Part shown: positions 27,412 through 34,914 of the stretch, piece by piece
Numbering within the stretch: the first letter of the stretch is position 1
How the letters are laid out: each line of letters opens with the position of its first letter
DNA from: Bacillota bacterium
Lineage (GTDB): Bacteria > Bacillota > Clostridia > Oscillospirales > Ruminococcaceae
Length of the DNA: 64,000 nucleotides
Reading direction: 5' to 3'
Assembly (NCBI GenBank): GCA_023391005.1
Contig: JAEWBS010000012.1
Span: 6,088-70,087 of the forward strand
Made by a program: the position numbers and the translations under genes
Notes under the pieces: model-generated
What the model saw: only the letters and a program-made list of their open reading frames with translations
Told to the model about the DNA's origin: nothing
Databases searched by the model: none

Positions 27412-27939
27412 ATGGATCAGGGATTGGTGCATTTTTATTATGGCGATGGCAAGGGCAAGACCACAGCCGCGCTGGGGCTTGCACTGCGGGCGCTGGGCTG
27501 CGGCAGACGGGTCATATTGGTGCAGTTTCTAAAAAATACCCCCTGCGGCGAGCTGATAGCGCTTCAATGCCATGACCATATCACGGTGCTGCGCGGTAAG
27601 GCGGGCGCGCATTTTACCTTTGCGATGACCGAGGACGAACGGCGGCAGACCAAGGCGATTCATGAGGAAAATTTTGAGCAGGCGATGGCGCGCGTACAGT
27701 CGGGCACATGCGACCTGCTGATTCTAGACGAGGTTACCGACGCGCTGCAAACCGGCCTACTGGATGAAAGTCTTCTACGCGCCGCTGTATGTGAGAAGTC
27801 TCACGGGCTGGAGCTGGTGCTGACCGGCCATCGGCCGATCGACTGGGTTATGGAGGCTGCCGACTATGTCACCGAGATGAAAAAGCACAAGCACCCGTTT
27901 GACTGCGGTGTGCCTGCGCGCGAGGGGGTGGAATTTTGA
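27412..27939 (+). CDS. cobO: Cob(I)yrinic acid a,c-diamide adenosyltransferase (CobA/CobO/BtuR family)
   Basis: 175 aa from ATG 27412, adjacent to the cbiP stop. The P-loop FYYGDGKGKTTAALGLALR at the N-terminus, QFLKNTPCGEL (near residue 40) and DLLILDEVTDALQTGLL (near 100) are family signatures. It adds the 5'-deoxyadenosyl group to the cobalt. It overlaps cbiC through TTGA. Confidence 0.94.
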   Translation: MDQGLVHFYYGDGKGKTTAALGLALRALGCGRRVILVQFLKNTPCGELIALQCHDHITVLRGKAGAHFTFAMTEDERRQTKAIHEENFEQAMARVQSGTCDLLILDEVTDALQTGLLDESLLRAAVCEKSHGLELVLTGHRPIDWVMEAADYVTEMKKHKHPFDCGVPAREGVEF

Positions 27940-28583
27940 CCGATTGGAGAGCGCTGCCGCCCGCCGAGATTGAGCGGCGCAGCTTTGAGATTATCACCCA
28001 AGAGCTGGGCGAAACGAGTCTTTCACCTGTCGAGCTGCTGGTGCTCAAAAGGGTCATCCACACGACGGCTGATTTTGAATACGCCAAAACGCTGTATTTC
28101 TCAGCGGGCGCGGCCGAGCGGGGCATCGACTTGCTGCGGCGTGGGGCACATATTCTCACCGACACGAATATGGCCAAATCGGGCGTCAACAAAGCCGCAC
28201 TTTCAAAGCTGGGCGGTGAGGTGCACTGCTTTATGGCGGATGAGGCGGTGGCGCGGCAGGCAGTGGCACAGGGCATTACCCGGGCCGCTATCAGCATGGA
28301 AAAAATCGCCGAGTTGCCCCGTCCGCTGATTGTCGCGGTGGGTAATGCGCCGACGGCGCTGCTGCGGCTGCATGAATTAGCCGATGAAGGCGTTTTGCCC
28401 CCTGACTTGATTATTGCCGCACCCGTAGGGTTTGTGAATGTCGTTGAGAGTAAACAGGTGATCGAGCAGGGGAATACGCCCTGTATCGTTGCCCGAGGAC
28501 GCCGTGGCGGCAGCACGGTCGCGGCAGCAATCTGCAATGCGCTGTTGTACGAGGCGGTCAGACGGCTGGAAGGCGGTATGTAA
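27936..28583 (+). CDS. cbiC: Cobalt-precorrin-8 methylmutase CbiC
   Basis: 215 aa from TTG 27936 overlapping the cobO stop. Motifs: IERRSFEIITQELG, KRVIHTTADFEYAKTLYF with the catalytic His (near residue 45), DTNMAKSGVNKA and VGNAPTALLRLHEL. It moves the C11 methyl to C12 to give cobyrinate. It ends the cobalamin locus. Confidence 0.94.
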   Translation: MTDWRALPPAEIERRSFEIITQELGETSLSPVELLVLKRVIHTTADFEYAKTLYFSAGAAERGIDLLRRGAHILTDTNMAKSGVNKAALSKLGGEVHCFMADEAVARQAVAQGITRAAISMEKIAELPRPLIVAVGNAPTALLRLHELADEGVLPPDLIIAAPVGFVNVVESKQVIEQGNTPCIVARGRRGGSTVAAAICNALLYEAVRRLEGGM

Positions 28584-28713
28584 CATTGATACTCGCGCAA
28601 GAGCGGCCATCTTGACGTCGGATATTCGCCCCGCTGCGCGCTAACTGCTTGAGCCTGTGGCACTTTTGCAAAACAAGTGAGAGGTTTTGTGTTCTCTTTG
28701 CGTGATGAAGCCG

Positions 28714-28746
28714 CGGTATCATAGCCGCAGAACGGCTATGATACCG
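28714..28746. other. Perfect 14-bp inverted repeat
   Basis: CGGTATCATAGCCG (28714-28727) pairs with CGGCTATGATACCG (28733-28746) around CAGAA. No T-run follows on either strand. It could be a protein-binding palindrome or an mRNA end structure after cbiC. Confidence 0.55.
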
Positions 28747-28856
28747 GGAAGATGCGTAACGGCCCGCAGCTTAACGCGGCAACCGCCTGTGCACAAATTA
28801 TGCCATAGGCGGGGCATTTTAATATGATATGTCGCCTGCACGGCGGCGCTTGGCGT

Positions 28857-29165
28857 GCGCCGTCGTGCCCCAAGAGGCCGAACAACATCATTGGCGCGCA
28901 TAATCACGTAACAAGTCTGGATGCGCGCCCACTGACGCAAGGGTGGGTAGGTAACCATATAGTCAACAACCGTTTAAGCCCTCAAAACCCTGCCGTTCCA
29001 AAATCCCACCGGAGGTCAGGGGGGCACGCGGGGGACAGCATCCCGCCCGCGAGGCGCTTCGCATCTGTAACGTAGTGGAAGCTGCCCGAATGTTCCGCAG
29101 AACATGCAAGTGCCGGGGGTGGGGGCCGTTCCTGTGCGTCAGCGCAAAACAACTTTTGCCGCTTT
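28857..29165 (-). repeat. Dispersed ~310-bp repeat, copy B
   Basis: Reverse-complement partner of 17681-18000. It lacks the CCCCACGTGGGG palindrome of copy A and has a different central junction near 28955-28970. It lies just downstream of the spoVT 3' end, outside the 34-kb element. The two copies form an 11-kb inverted pair around cbiET-cbiC. Confidence 0.85.
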
Positions 29166-29200
29166 AGTACGCTCGCCAAAAATGTATAATATATAAAACA

Positions 29201-29240
29201 GCGCTTGCAGGCGTAGCTTACGCCGCAGGCGCTGTTTTGA
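29201..29240 (-). terminator. Probable terminator downstream of the spoVT 3' end
   Basis: CAGCGCTTGCAGGCG (29201-29215) and CGCAGGCGCTG (29223-29233) form an imperfect hairpin between the minus-strand stop at 29249 and the repeat. On the minus strand AAAACAGCGCC... precedes it and TGTTTTATATATT follows. Plausible but not tested. Confidence 0.5.
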
Positions 29241-29248
29241 AAAGCACA

Positions 29249-29701
29249 CTATTCCTCCATCTGTTTGCCAAGAAAGCCGGCAGCGACGGTAATCAGTTTG
29301 ATCTCGGCCTCGGTGGCGATGCCGCCATCCTCACCCAACATAAACATGATTGCGCCACATACGTCGCCCGAGGTTACAATCGGCGCTGCGACAAGTGCGT
29401 AACGATCAATACCCTCAACAGGCTGAAAATTTTTTGATTCGCTGCCTGAAACCGCATGTGTCCGGCGCGATTCCATCAGCTCTTCCAGCGCGGGCGAAAC
29501 GCGCCGCTCTAAAAGCTCCTTTTTGGGCAGGCCTGCGACGGATATTACATGATCGCGGTCGCAGACGACGACGGGATATCCTCCCGTCTTTTGAAGTACC
29601 TCGGCATATTGGCTGGCGAAGGAACCTAGCTCGCCAATGGGCGAATACTTTTTAAAAATAACCTCACCGTCGTTGTCGGTGTAAATCTCCAACGGGTCGC
29701 C
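29249..29701 (-). pseudogene. spoVT: spoVT, 3' part (codons 31-180): split gene half
   Basis: From GGC at 29701 to the stop at 29249 the frame encodes GDPL plus 146 residues that match SpoVT: the end of the AbrB-type DNA-binding fold (EIYTDNDGEVIFKKYSPI), then the GAF-like effector domain (VVVCDRDHVISVAGLPKKEL; AAPIVTSGDVCGAIM; AAGFLGKQMEE at the end). No frameshift or stop is present. The half has no start of its own and is translated only as part of the recombinase. Joined to 63944-63855 it gives a 180-aa SpoVT, close to the 178 aa of the Bacillus subtilis protein. I regard it as interrupted, not decayed. Confidence 0.93.
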
Positions 29702-31441
29702 GTTACTGATAACATTGACATCATAGACCTTGTCCTGTCGCTTTGCGCTTGACTGGACGATCTGGGCCTTTAAGCTATCCATGATGCCTGACTTAAAATT
29801 TTCAGAAATACCTGCGGGAACGGGAATTTTGGCGGCGTCAAGCAGTTCTGCGGGCAGGCCGCTTTGGATGATGGCGTCGATATCGGCCTTGAGCATGACC
29901 TCGATATGGTCTTCGTAAACCAGAATCTTCTCGATGATTAATTCAAGGTCGGTACGCTCGAGCGCGGGCTTGGTTAAGATATCGTCAAATACGTCGATAG
30001 CCGTTTTGGCGATGCGATTGACACGGATGATGGTGTTGCGCCGGTCGGCGGTCAGCGCAATCTGACTTTGCAGCCCCGCGACACGCTGCATCAGGTCGTT
30101 TTCCATCTCGTCGTAGGTTTCTTCTAAAATAGCCTCGCGCTCGGGGTGCTTCATGATGTCGCGGATGCGCTGCCGCTTGGTGGCTTTCAGCTCGTCCTGA
30201 AGCTCGGCGAGGATCTTCTCAAGATTTTCAGCCGAGCGTGCGCTTTCAGAGAGGTCGGCGGCCTCCTTCTCAATGTCGGCGTTCAGGCGGGCGAGCATGT
30301 CGGCCGAGCCTTCCTTAACCCTGCGGATGTAGCCGCGCACCACCTCATCAAGCATATCGACGCGGATGTGATGGCTGGTGCAGGCGGTCAGCCCACGGCG
30401 GTGGTAAGCACCGCAGCGGTAGGCGTCGCGCAGGTCCGAGCGGCTCATCGCGAACATCGGCGCACCGCAGTCGCCGCAGAGCAGAAAGCCGGAGTAGACA
30501 TTGTCGTTGATCTTGACGCCGCGATAGTTCGAGGTGCTGCGTTTTTTGCGCAGCTCCTGCGCCGTCGCAAACGTGCGGTAATCGACGATGGGATCGTGAT
30601 GGTTTTCAAACACCACATGCTCGTCGGGGTCGCGCTTTAAATCCGAGCCGTTGATTTTCTTGCGGGTAAACTTGCCCTGCCGCAGCGTGCCGATGTAAAA
30701 GTCATTGTCGAGAATGCCCTGTACTGTGACGATGCTCCATGCGGATTTGGCCTCGCGGTGGCTTTCCTCGCCGGCGCTTTCCTTACGGTTTTTCTCCGAC
30801 ATGCGCGGCGTCGGGATGCCCAGCTCGGTCAGTCGGTTGGCGATTTTGCGGTAGCCCCAACCTTGATTGTAAAGTTCGAATATCTGATTAATGACCGCCG
30901 CTTCCTCCGGCACGGTGACAAAATTCTGCGTCTTGTCGATGATATAGCCGTAGGGCGCGGCGCAAATCCATTTGCCGTCGGCCTGTCTGCGGCGCACGAC
31001 CGAGCGCACCTTTTTGCTCGTGTCGGTGACCGGCATCTCATTGATTAAAAACTGAAACTGGATTTTCAGCCAGTCGTCGTCGTTGGGAAAGTCGATGCCG
31101 TCACCGATTGAGATGATGCGCACCCCCGCGTCGCGCAGATCCTCCAGCTCGACCAGCCCGCGGCTGTTGCGGCGGGAGAAACGCGAGAAGTCCTTGACGA
31201 TGAGGATGTCTTTTTGATGACCGACCAGCTCGCGGCGCATGACCTGATACCCCTCGCGCTGCTCGAAGGTGTAGCCCGAGCGGTCGCGGTCCTCGTAGAA
31301 GGTTAGGCTGCTGTTCGGAAAGCGCTGCCGGACAAAGTCGGCGATGATGGCCTTTTGGTTTTCAATCGAGGTGTTGTCACGGTCTAATTCCTCGTCGACC
31401 GAGATTCGGCAGTAGCCCGCAATGTCAAAGCGCTCTATCAA
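29249..31441 (-). CDS. Large serine recombinase fused in frame to the C-terminal part of SpoVT
   Basis: 730 aa, minus strand, TTG start at 31441 with AGAGGTGAT upstream. Residues 1-~150 are the resolvase domain (IAGYCRISVDEELDRDNTS; the nucleophile is Ser14). A recombinase domain with PYGYIIDK follows, then a zinc ribbon (GFLLCGDCGAPMF ... YRCGAYHRRGLTAC, near 320-350) and a coiled coil (~380-460). Residues 581-584 (GDPL) are encoded by the 12-bp attachment core. Residues 585-730 are the SpoVT remainder (EIYTDNDGEVIFKKYSPIGE ... AAGFLGKQMEE). After excision the recombinase frame would instead run into 26 other codons at 63842-63765, giving ~610 aa. It is the likely integrase/excisase of the 34-kb element. 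Confidence 0.95.
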   Translation of the reverse strand: MIERFDIAGYCRISVDEELDRDNTSIENQKAIIADFVRQRFPNSSLTFYEDRDRSGYTFEQREGYQVMRRELVGHQKDILIVKDFSRFSRRNSRGLVELEDLRDAGVRIISIGDGIDFPNDDDWLKIQFQFLINEMPVTDTSKKVRSVVRRRQADGKWICAAPYGYIIDKTQNFVTVPEEAAVINQIFELYNQGWGYRKIANRLTELGIPTPRMSEKNRKESAGEESHREAKSAWSIVTVQGILDNDFYIGTLRQGKFTRKKINGSDLKRDPDEHVVFENHHDPIVDYRTFATAQELRKKRSTSNYRGVKINDNVYSGFLLCGDCGAPMFAMSRSDLRDAYRCGAYHRRGLTACTSHHIRVDMLDEVVRGYIRRVKEGSADMLARLNADIEKEAADLSESARSAENLEKILAELQDELKATKRQRIRDIMKHPEREAILEETYDEMENDLMQRVAGLQSQIALTADRRNTIIRVNRIAKTAIDVFDDILTKPALERTDLELIIEKILVYEDHIEVMLKADIDAIIQSGLPAELLDAAKIPVPAGISENFKSGIMDSLKAQIVQSSAKRQDKVYDVNVISNGDPLEIYTDNDGEVIFKKYSPIGELGSFASQYAEVLQKTGGYPVVVCDRDHVISVAGLPKKELLERRVSPALEELMESRRTHAVSGSESKNFQPVEGIDRYALVAAPIVTSGDVCGAIMFMLGEDGGIATEAEIKLITVAAGFLGKQMEE
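29690..29720 (-). other. Attachment site at the recombinase end of the element (core plus inverted arm)
   Basis: Core CAACGGGTCGCC (plus strand, 29690-29701) is repeated directly at 63843-63854. The element-side arm TGATAACATTGACA (29707-29720) is inverted with one mismatch at 63828-63841. The chromosome side is spoVT codon 35 onward. Confidence 0.92.
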
Positions 31442-31476
31442 TATTAATCACCTCTATCTATCTTGATTTAGATAAT

Positions 31477-31505
31477 ATTGTACTATTGATTCTGGGAAAA
31501 TGCAA
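31477..31505 (-). promoter_or_regulatory. Promoter of the recombinase gene
   Basis: On the minus strand: TTGCAT (31505-31500), 17-bp spacer, TACAAT (31482-31477), 36 bp before the TTG start. This reads as a vegetative sigma-A-type promoter. The GTACAAT box also partly resembles the -10 of sporulation sigma factors, so timing cannot be settled from sequence. Confidence 0.65.
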
Positions 31506-31515
31506 CTTAAAAAGT

Positions 31516-31546
31516 GTCGGAGGCGGCATAGATGAGCCGCTTCCGA
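31516..31546 (-). terminator. Terminator of the 86-aa gene
   Basis: On the minus strand GTCGGAAGCGGC (31546-31535) pairs with GCCGCCTCCGAC (31527-31516) with one wobble, then ACTTTTTAAG. A second hairpin, GGCGGC/GCCGCC with GTTTTTG on the plus strand (31563-31586), lies next to it. Confidence 0.7.
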
Positions 31547-31605
31547 CCGTCTTATATGTAATGGCGGCGTTTGGGCCGCCGTTTTTGTGTTTGGATGGGT
31601 TGTAG

Positions 31606-31866
31606 TTACATGCTCATCGTCATGCCTTGCTGTGTGTCTTGTTCAGTTTCAAGCTGCGCTGTGCGCTTGCGGTTATAGCAGAGCAGGTCGCTGGTTGCTT
31701 GGTACAAATCCTGACTGCCGGAATGGAATACCGCTACGAGATATTTTTTTGTGTGGTATTTTTCGTAGATGGATTTAAGCTGTTCTTTCAATGCTTCGTC
31801 GTTCTTTTCAACATTTGTCAACCAGATTTCAACAATCTTTCGCGCGTCGTTGACCTTAATCTCCAA
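31606..31866 (-). CDS. Small conserved protein next to the recombinase (86 aa)
   Basis: TTG start at 31866 with AAAAGGAG ten bases upstream on the minus strand. The sequence KIVEIWLTNVEKNDEALKEQ, then KKYLVAVFHSGSQDLYQATS, belongs to a type of short unassigned protein often seen on Clostridial mobile DNA. It is compact, mixed alpha/beta, without Cys or membrane segments. It is transcribed in the same direction as the recombinase and ends 164 bp before it. Size and place would fit a recombination directionality factor, but no sequence evidence shows that role. Confidence 0.7.
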   Translation of the reverse strand: MEIKVNDARKIVEIWLTNVEKNDEALKEQLKSIYEKYHTKKYLVAVFHSGSQDLYQATSDLLCYNRKRTAQLETEQDTQQGMTMSM

Positions 31867-32370
31867 TAGGCGTCACTCCTTTTTATGGTAATAGTCTTTG
31901 CCGGTTTAGAGCGGCTTATGCTGGGTACTTGGCCTTTACTGCGGTTAGAGCACCTGCCAGAGCACCTATAGAATGGCTTTGTTAAGCGGAATTTGGCTGT
32001 TTACAGCACCTGTAACAGCACAAAACCGCATTTGCAGCACCTCATTTGTTCATCCGCCCACCATAGAGGCTTTGCCAGAAAACCGCATGTTGTCGCGGTT
32101 TTGCGGTCGGCACTGCCGCCCGCTGTGACCGCAAGGGGCAGTTTACAGCACCTTGCTTTATCCTGCTTCGTTTTCGACCATGGATTTACGGACAAGCTTG
32201 GCCGATCAAGCGCGCTGGCACCCGCCCGCACAAATCGCCTGTGTCGGCGGTCGGGGCTTTATCGGAACACCGTCAGCTGCGGCCTCATTTCCCCACACGG
32301 GGGCGGACAGGCGGCGACACGGGTGATTGACGCTGTACAGTGCCGACAGGGTCAACAGGGTCGATATTTT
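31867..32370. other. Non-coding stretch with repeated AGCACCT motifs
   Basis: 504 bp between the 86-aa gene and the AAA ATPase gene. AGCACCT occurs at 31949, 31961, 32005, 32036 and 32147, plus AGCACA at 32017, all in one orientation and mostly preceded by AG or AC. Spacing is irregular, so this is not a CRISPR array. An overlapping minus-strand open frame (32001-32231) seems to be a by-product of the repeats. Position beside a RepA-like ATPase suggests a replication or binding region; this is inference. Confidence 0.45.
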
Positions 32371-33393
32371 TCACAACGGGGCGGCTGTGTTTTTATCGTC
32401 ACCGTCGGCACTGTCGTCACGGACGGGCGTTGTGTAAAGGCGAACCGTCCGTTTGCCATTGCTGCGGCGAATCTCAAACCGGATGCCGTGGGCTGCAAGT
32501 GCTTCGGCGTGCTGCATCAGTAGGCGGGAGACCGTGCGGTCACTGATTCTTTTTTCTTCGCTGCTGATGAGCGCCGCCAGCTCGCCGGGTGTGCCGATGT
32601 AACCGTCTCTGTCCTGCATGAAGTCTGCGACGAGACAAACGATGTCGGGGAGAAACGCATCCGGTGACTCCCGACTGTCGGCAAGCAGCTCCCAGACATT
32701 GCTGTCGTTGCGCTGCAGCTCCAGCTCGCGGTATTCAATATCCCGCCCAATGCAGGAGAGCGTCGCCTTACCGCTGCCCCGATGCTCCTCCACCAGCGTA
32801 AAGCTGGCGTCCACCGCACCCGACAGGCCCGTCGTGCCGGAGATGCGGTTGAAGGGATCGCTGTCCTTTTGTTTTCGGAGATGGTGGATCAGCAGAATCG
32901 CAAGACCAAGCTTGTCCGCCAGCTTTTTGAGCACCGATAAGTCGGCATAGTCGTTGGCATAGGAGTTGTCGGCCGAGGGGCGGCGAATCATTTGCAGCGT
33001 ATCGATGATAATCAGAACAGTGTCGGGGTGCTCGGTGACGAAGCGCTCAATGCGCTCCTCCAATCCTTCTCCCAGCCGACAGCGCTCCTCGCAGAAATGC
33101 ACGTTGGGCGGTGCATCGTCGGTGATATCGAACAGGCGATTCTGGATGCGCAGGCGGCTGTCCTCAAAGCAGAGGTATAGGGTCGTGCCCCGCTTAACGG
33201 CGTTGCCCCAAACGGCGTCACCTTTGGCGACCGTAACCGACAGCCACAGCGCCAGCCAGCTCTTGCCCGACTTGGGCGCGCCCGCCAGCAGATGCAGCCC
33301 GTTCGAGAGCAAGCCGTCCACCACAAAGCAGATCGGTTCCAGCGGCTGGCTCATGAGCGTCTCACCGTCGATGGTGTGAAAGCGTTGGGTCAT
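32371..33393 (-). CDS. RepA-like AAA-family ATPase (RecA/DnaB-like fold)
   Basis: 340 aa, minus strand, ATG 33393 with AAAGGAGG five bases upstream. Walker A is LLAGAPKSGKSWLALWLS (near residue 38). Walker B is VLIIIDTLQMIRR (near 137), followed by LAILLIHHLRKQKDSD and ISGTTGLSGAVDASFTL (near 190), a pattern of the RepA hexameric helicase/AAA_25 group. The C-terminus (~260-330) looks like a winged helix. Such proteins act in replication of plasmids and integrative elements. It is divergent from the Cys-motif gene. Confidence 0.82.
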   Translation of the reverse strand: MTQRFHTIDGETLMSQPLEPICFVVDGLLSNGLHLLAGAPKSGKSWLALWLSVTVAKGDAVWGNAVKRGTTLYLCFEDSRLRIQNRLFDITDDAPPNVHFCEERCRLGEGLEERIERFVTEHPDTVLIIIDTLQMIRRPSADNSYANDYADLSVLKKLADKLGLAILLIHHLRKQKDSDPFNRISGTTGLSGAVDASFTLVEEHRGSGKATLSCIGRDIEYRELELQRNDSNVWELLADSRESPDAFLPDIVCLVADFMQDRDGYIGTPGELAALISSEEKRISDRTVSRLLMQHAEALAAHGIRFEIRRSNGKRTVRLYTTPVRDDSADGDDKNTAAPL

Positions 33394-33568
33394 GATGTCC
33401 TCCTTTTGATTTTAAATCCTGTGGGCGGCGGGCAGGGGATTCCGCTCAGATTTGCCGCTCGGTTTTTCCTTTCCTGCTTTTATTTTAGAGGAAATTGTGG
33501 TAGGCTTATGTCATGAATTAAAAGAATTTTATTTAGACAAAATCAATTCTTTGCAAGAAGGTGTGAAT

Positions 33569-34663
33569 ATGTCGATTACCCATCCCTATGCCAAGGTGTT
33601 TGTGGACAGCACGAGCAAGCTGAACAGCTTTTTCTGCCATGACGCGGCGCATACCACCTTTGAGCAGATCGGCGACATGGGATGCGGCATTGTGGATTTC
33701 TGCGAGATGGATTTTTCGCTTGCGGTGGAAAAAATAAAGACGGTGAAACCTGATGAGGTCACCGTCGATAATTTTGAAATGATGAAGCGCATCTGTTGGG
33801 AAGCGGTGGATTTGCTCAAGGAACAGCACCGTTATGTGACCTTCTTTTTAAACGCGGAGCTGGTACGCAATTTCTACGTCTCCGATCTGACGATGGCGAA
33901 AAAAATGGTTTTCCCGACTGTTCTGTTTGACTATTACATTAAGCTACAAGGCGATTATACCGATGCGCTGGAGCTGTGCCTAAGCAGCGAGGTTCTGCCC
34001 CAATACACCTTGCCGGAGCGGTTTGTGATGCTCTGTAATTTGAAGCCGCACTTTACCCAGTATATATTGCAATCGATGTACGCCATCGCGCCAATCACGC
34101 ACGGCAAATTTAACACGGACAAATTGATTCAGTTCAATGATCCCGCAGAGGTGGATACCAGAAGTGTGCTGCGCAATATTCATCAGGACAGCGCGCAGGC
34201 GGTGAGCCTGTGGCAGTATTTCGCTGTTCAGAGCATGGAGGAGATGCTGTATCTGGAACTGGTCGAGATGGTTAAACGCGGTATCCGCGTTAAGCGCTGC
34301 GGGCTGTGCGACCGCTATTTTGTTCTGGCCGATAAGCGCAGGCGGGATTATTGCGATCGGGTTTACAAGAACGGCCGCACCTGCAAGCAGCTTGGGGCAA
34401 AGCTGAAGTTTAATGAGACGGTTGATAACGATATGTATCTGCAGGAATTCGAGCGGGTTTATAACCGCATGTATTCGCGCTATTACCGCATGGACGCGTG
34501 GGACAGCGACCGCCAAACAAATAAGATGGGCGAAGTACAATTCAAAGCATGGACCGATGCGGCGTCCCAGGCCCGACGGGCGTACAAGGCTGGGGAAATC
34601 AGCGGAGAGGATTTGGTTAGAAGGATTTTGGGGGAGAGTGAGGTTAGGATAGAAGTTGAATGA
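33569..34663 (+). CDS. Cys-motif protein of a mobile-element family (DUF6076-like), function unknown
   Basis: 364 aa from ATG 33569 (GAAGGTG upstream); the open frame to 33452 runs into promoter-like DNA. The first ~250 residues are helical and unassigned. Near residue 255 the motif IRVKRCGLCDRYFVLADKR with a following YCDR and CKQLGAK looks like a treble-clef zinc site (CxxC ... C ... C). I recognise this kind of protein from regions near serine recombinases in Clostridia, but no activity is known to me. It ends 216 bp before the polysaccharide operon's promoter. Confidence 0.65.
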   Translation: MSITHPYAKVFVDSTSKLNSFFCHDAAHTTFEQIGDMGCGIVDFCEMDFSLAVEKIKTVKPDEVTVDNFEMMKRICWEAVDLLKEQHRYVTFFLNAELVRNFYVSDLTMAKKMVFPTVLFDYYIKLQGDYTDALELCLSSEVLPQYTLPERFVMLCNLKPHFTQYILQSMYAIAPITHGKFNTDKLIQFNDPAEVDTRSVLRNIHQDSAQAVSLWQYFAVQSMEEMLYLELVEMVKRGIRVKRCGLCDRYFVLADKRRRDYCDRVYKNGRTCKQLGAKLKFNETVDNDMYLQEFERVYNRMYSRYYRMDAWDSDRQTNKMGEVQFKAWTDAASQARRAYKAGEISGEDLVRRILGESEVRIEVE

Positions 34664-34838
34664 AGCACATTGTACAGGGGGTTGTGAGGCACGACACCCT
34701 GTATAGGTAGAAGGCTTCGGTGATTTACGATTTAAATAAAGTGAACAATTATAACTTCTTTAAATAACAGTATAAAGAGGTCGGTTTATTTTAGTGTGGT
34801 GCAGCGAACGTAGACAATTTTTCAAATATCCGGTTTCC

Positions 34839-34867
34839 TTTACAAATCGCCAAATTGCGTGTAATAT
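34839..34867 (+). promoter_or_regulatory. Promoter of the surface-polysaccharide operon
   Basis: TTTACA (34839-34844), 17-bp spacer, TAATAT (34862-34867), 48 bp before the glf start. The flanks are A/T-rich. Confidence 0.5.
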
Positions 34868-34914
34868 AGTAAATATATTTGCTGACTTCTAGTCAGTTGA
34901 AACGGGGGTATTCT

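Larger units (their letters stand above)
28584..29248. other. Intergenic region with repeat copy B and a perfect inverted repeat
   Basis: 665 bp between cbiC and the recombinase/spoVT 3' end. It holds the stem at 28714-28746, repeat copy B (28857-29165), and a GCGCTTGCAGGCG...CGCAGGCGC hairpin (29201-29233) that overlaps the likely terminator of the convergent spoVT 3' end. No gene is supported. Confidence 0.65.

Noticed and set aside
28824..29179. Open frames in repeat copy B
   Set aside because: They lie within the same repeat and differ from those of copy A through insertions; no protein family is visible.
29249..31441. Recombinase-SpoVT as a natural stable gene fusion unrelated to insertion
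   Set aside because: The missing SpoVT N-terminus is present in the same window, in phase, at an identical 12-bp core with matching inverted arms, which a chance fusion would not explain.
31946..32153. CRISPR-like repetition of AGCACCT
   Set aside because: Units are only seven to nine bases, spacing is irregular and there are no uniform spacers or cas genes.
32001..32523. Open frames on both strands at 31993-32523 and 32001-32231
   Set aside because: They shadow the AAA ATPase end or the repeat cluster and show no family features.
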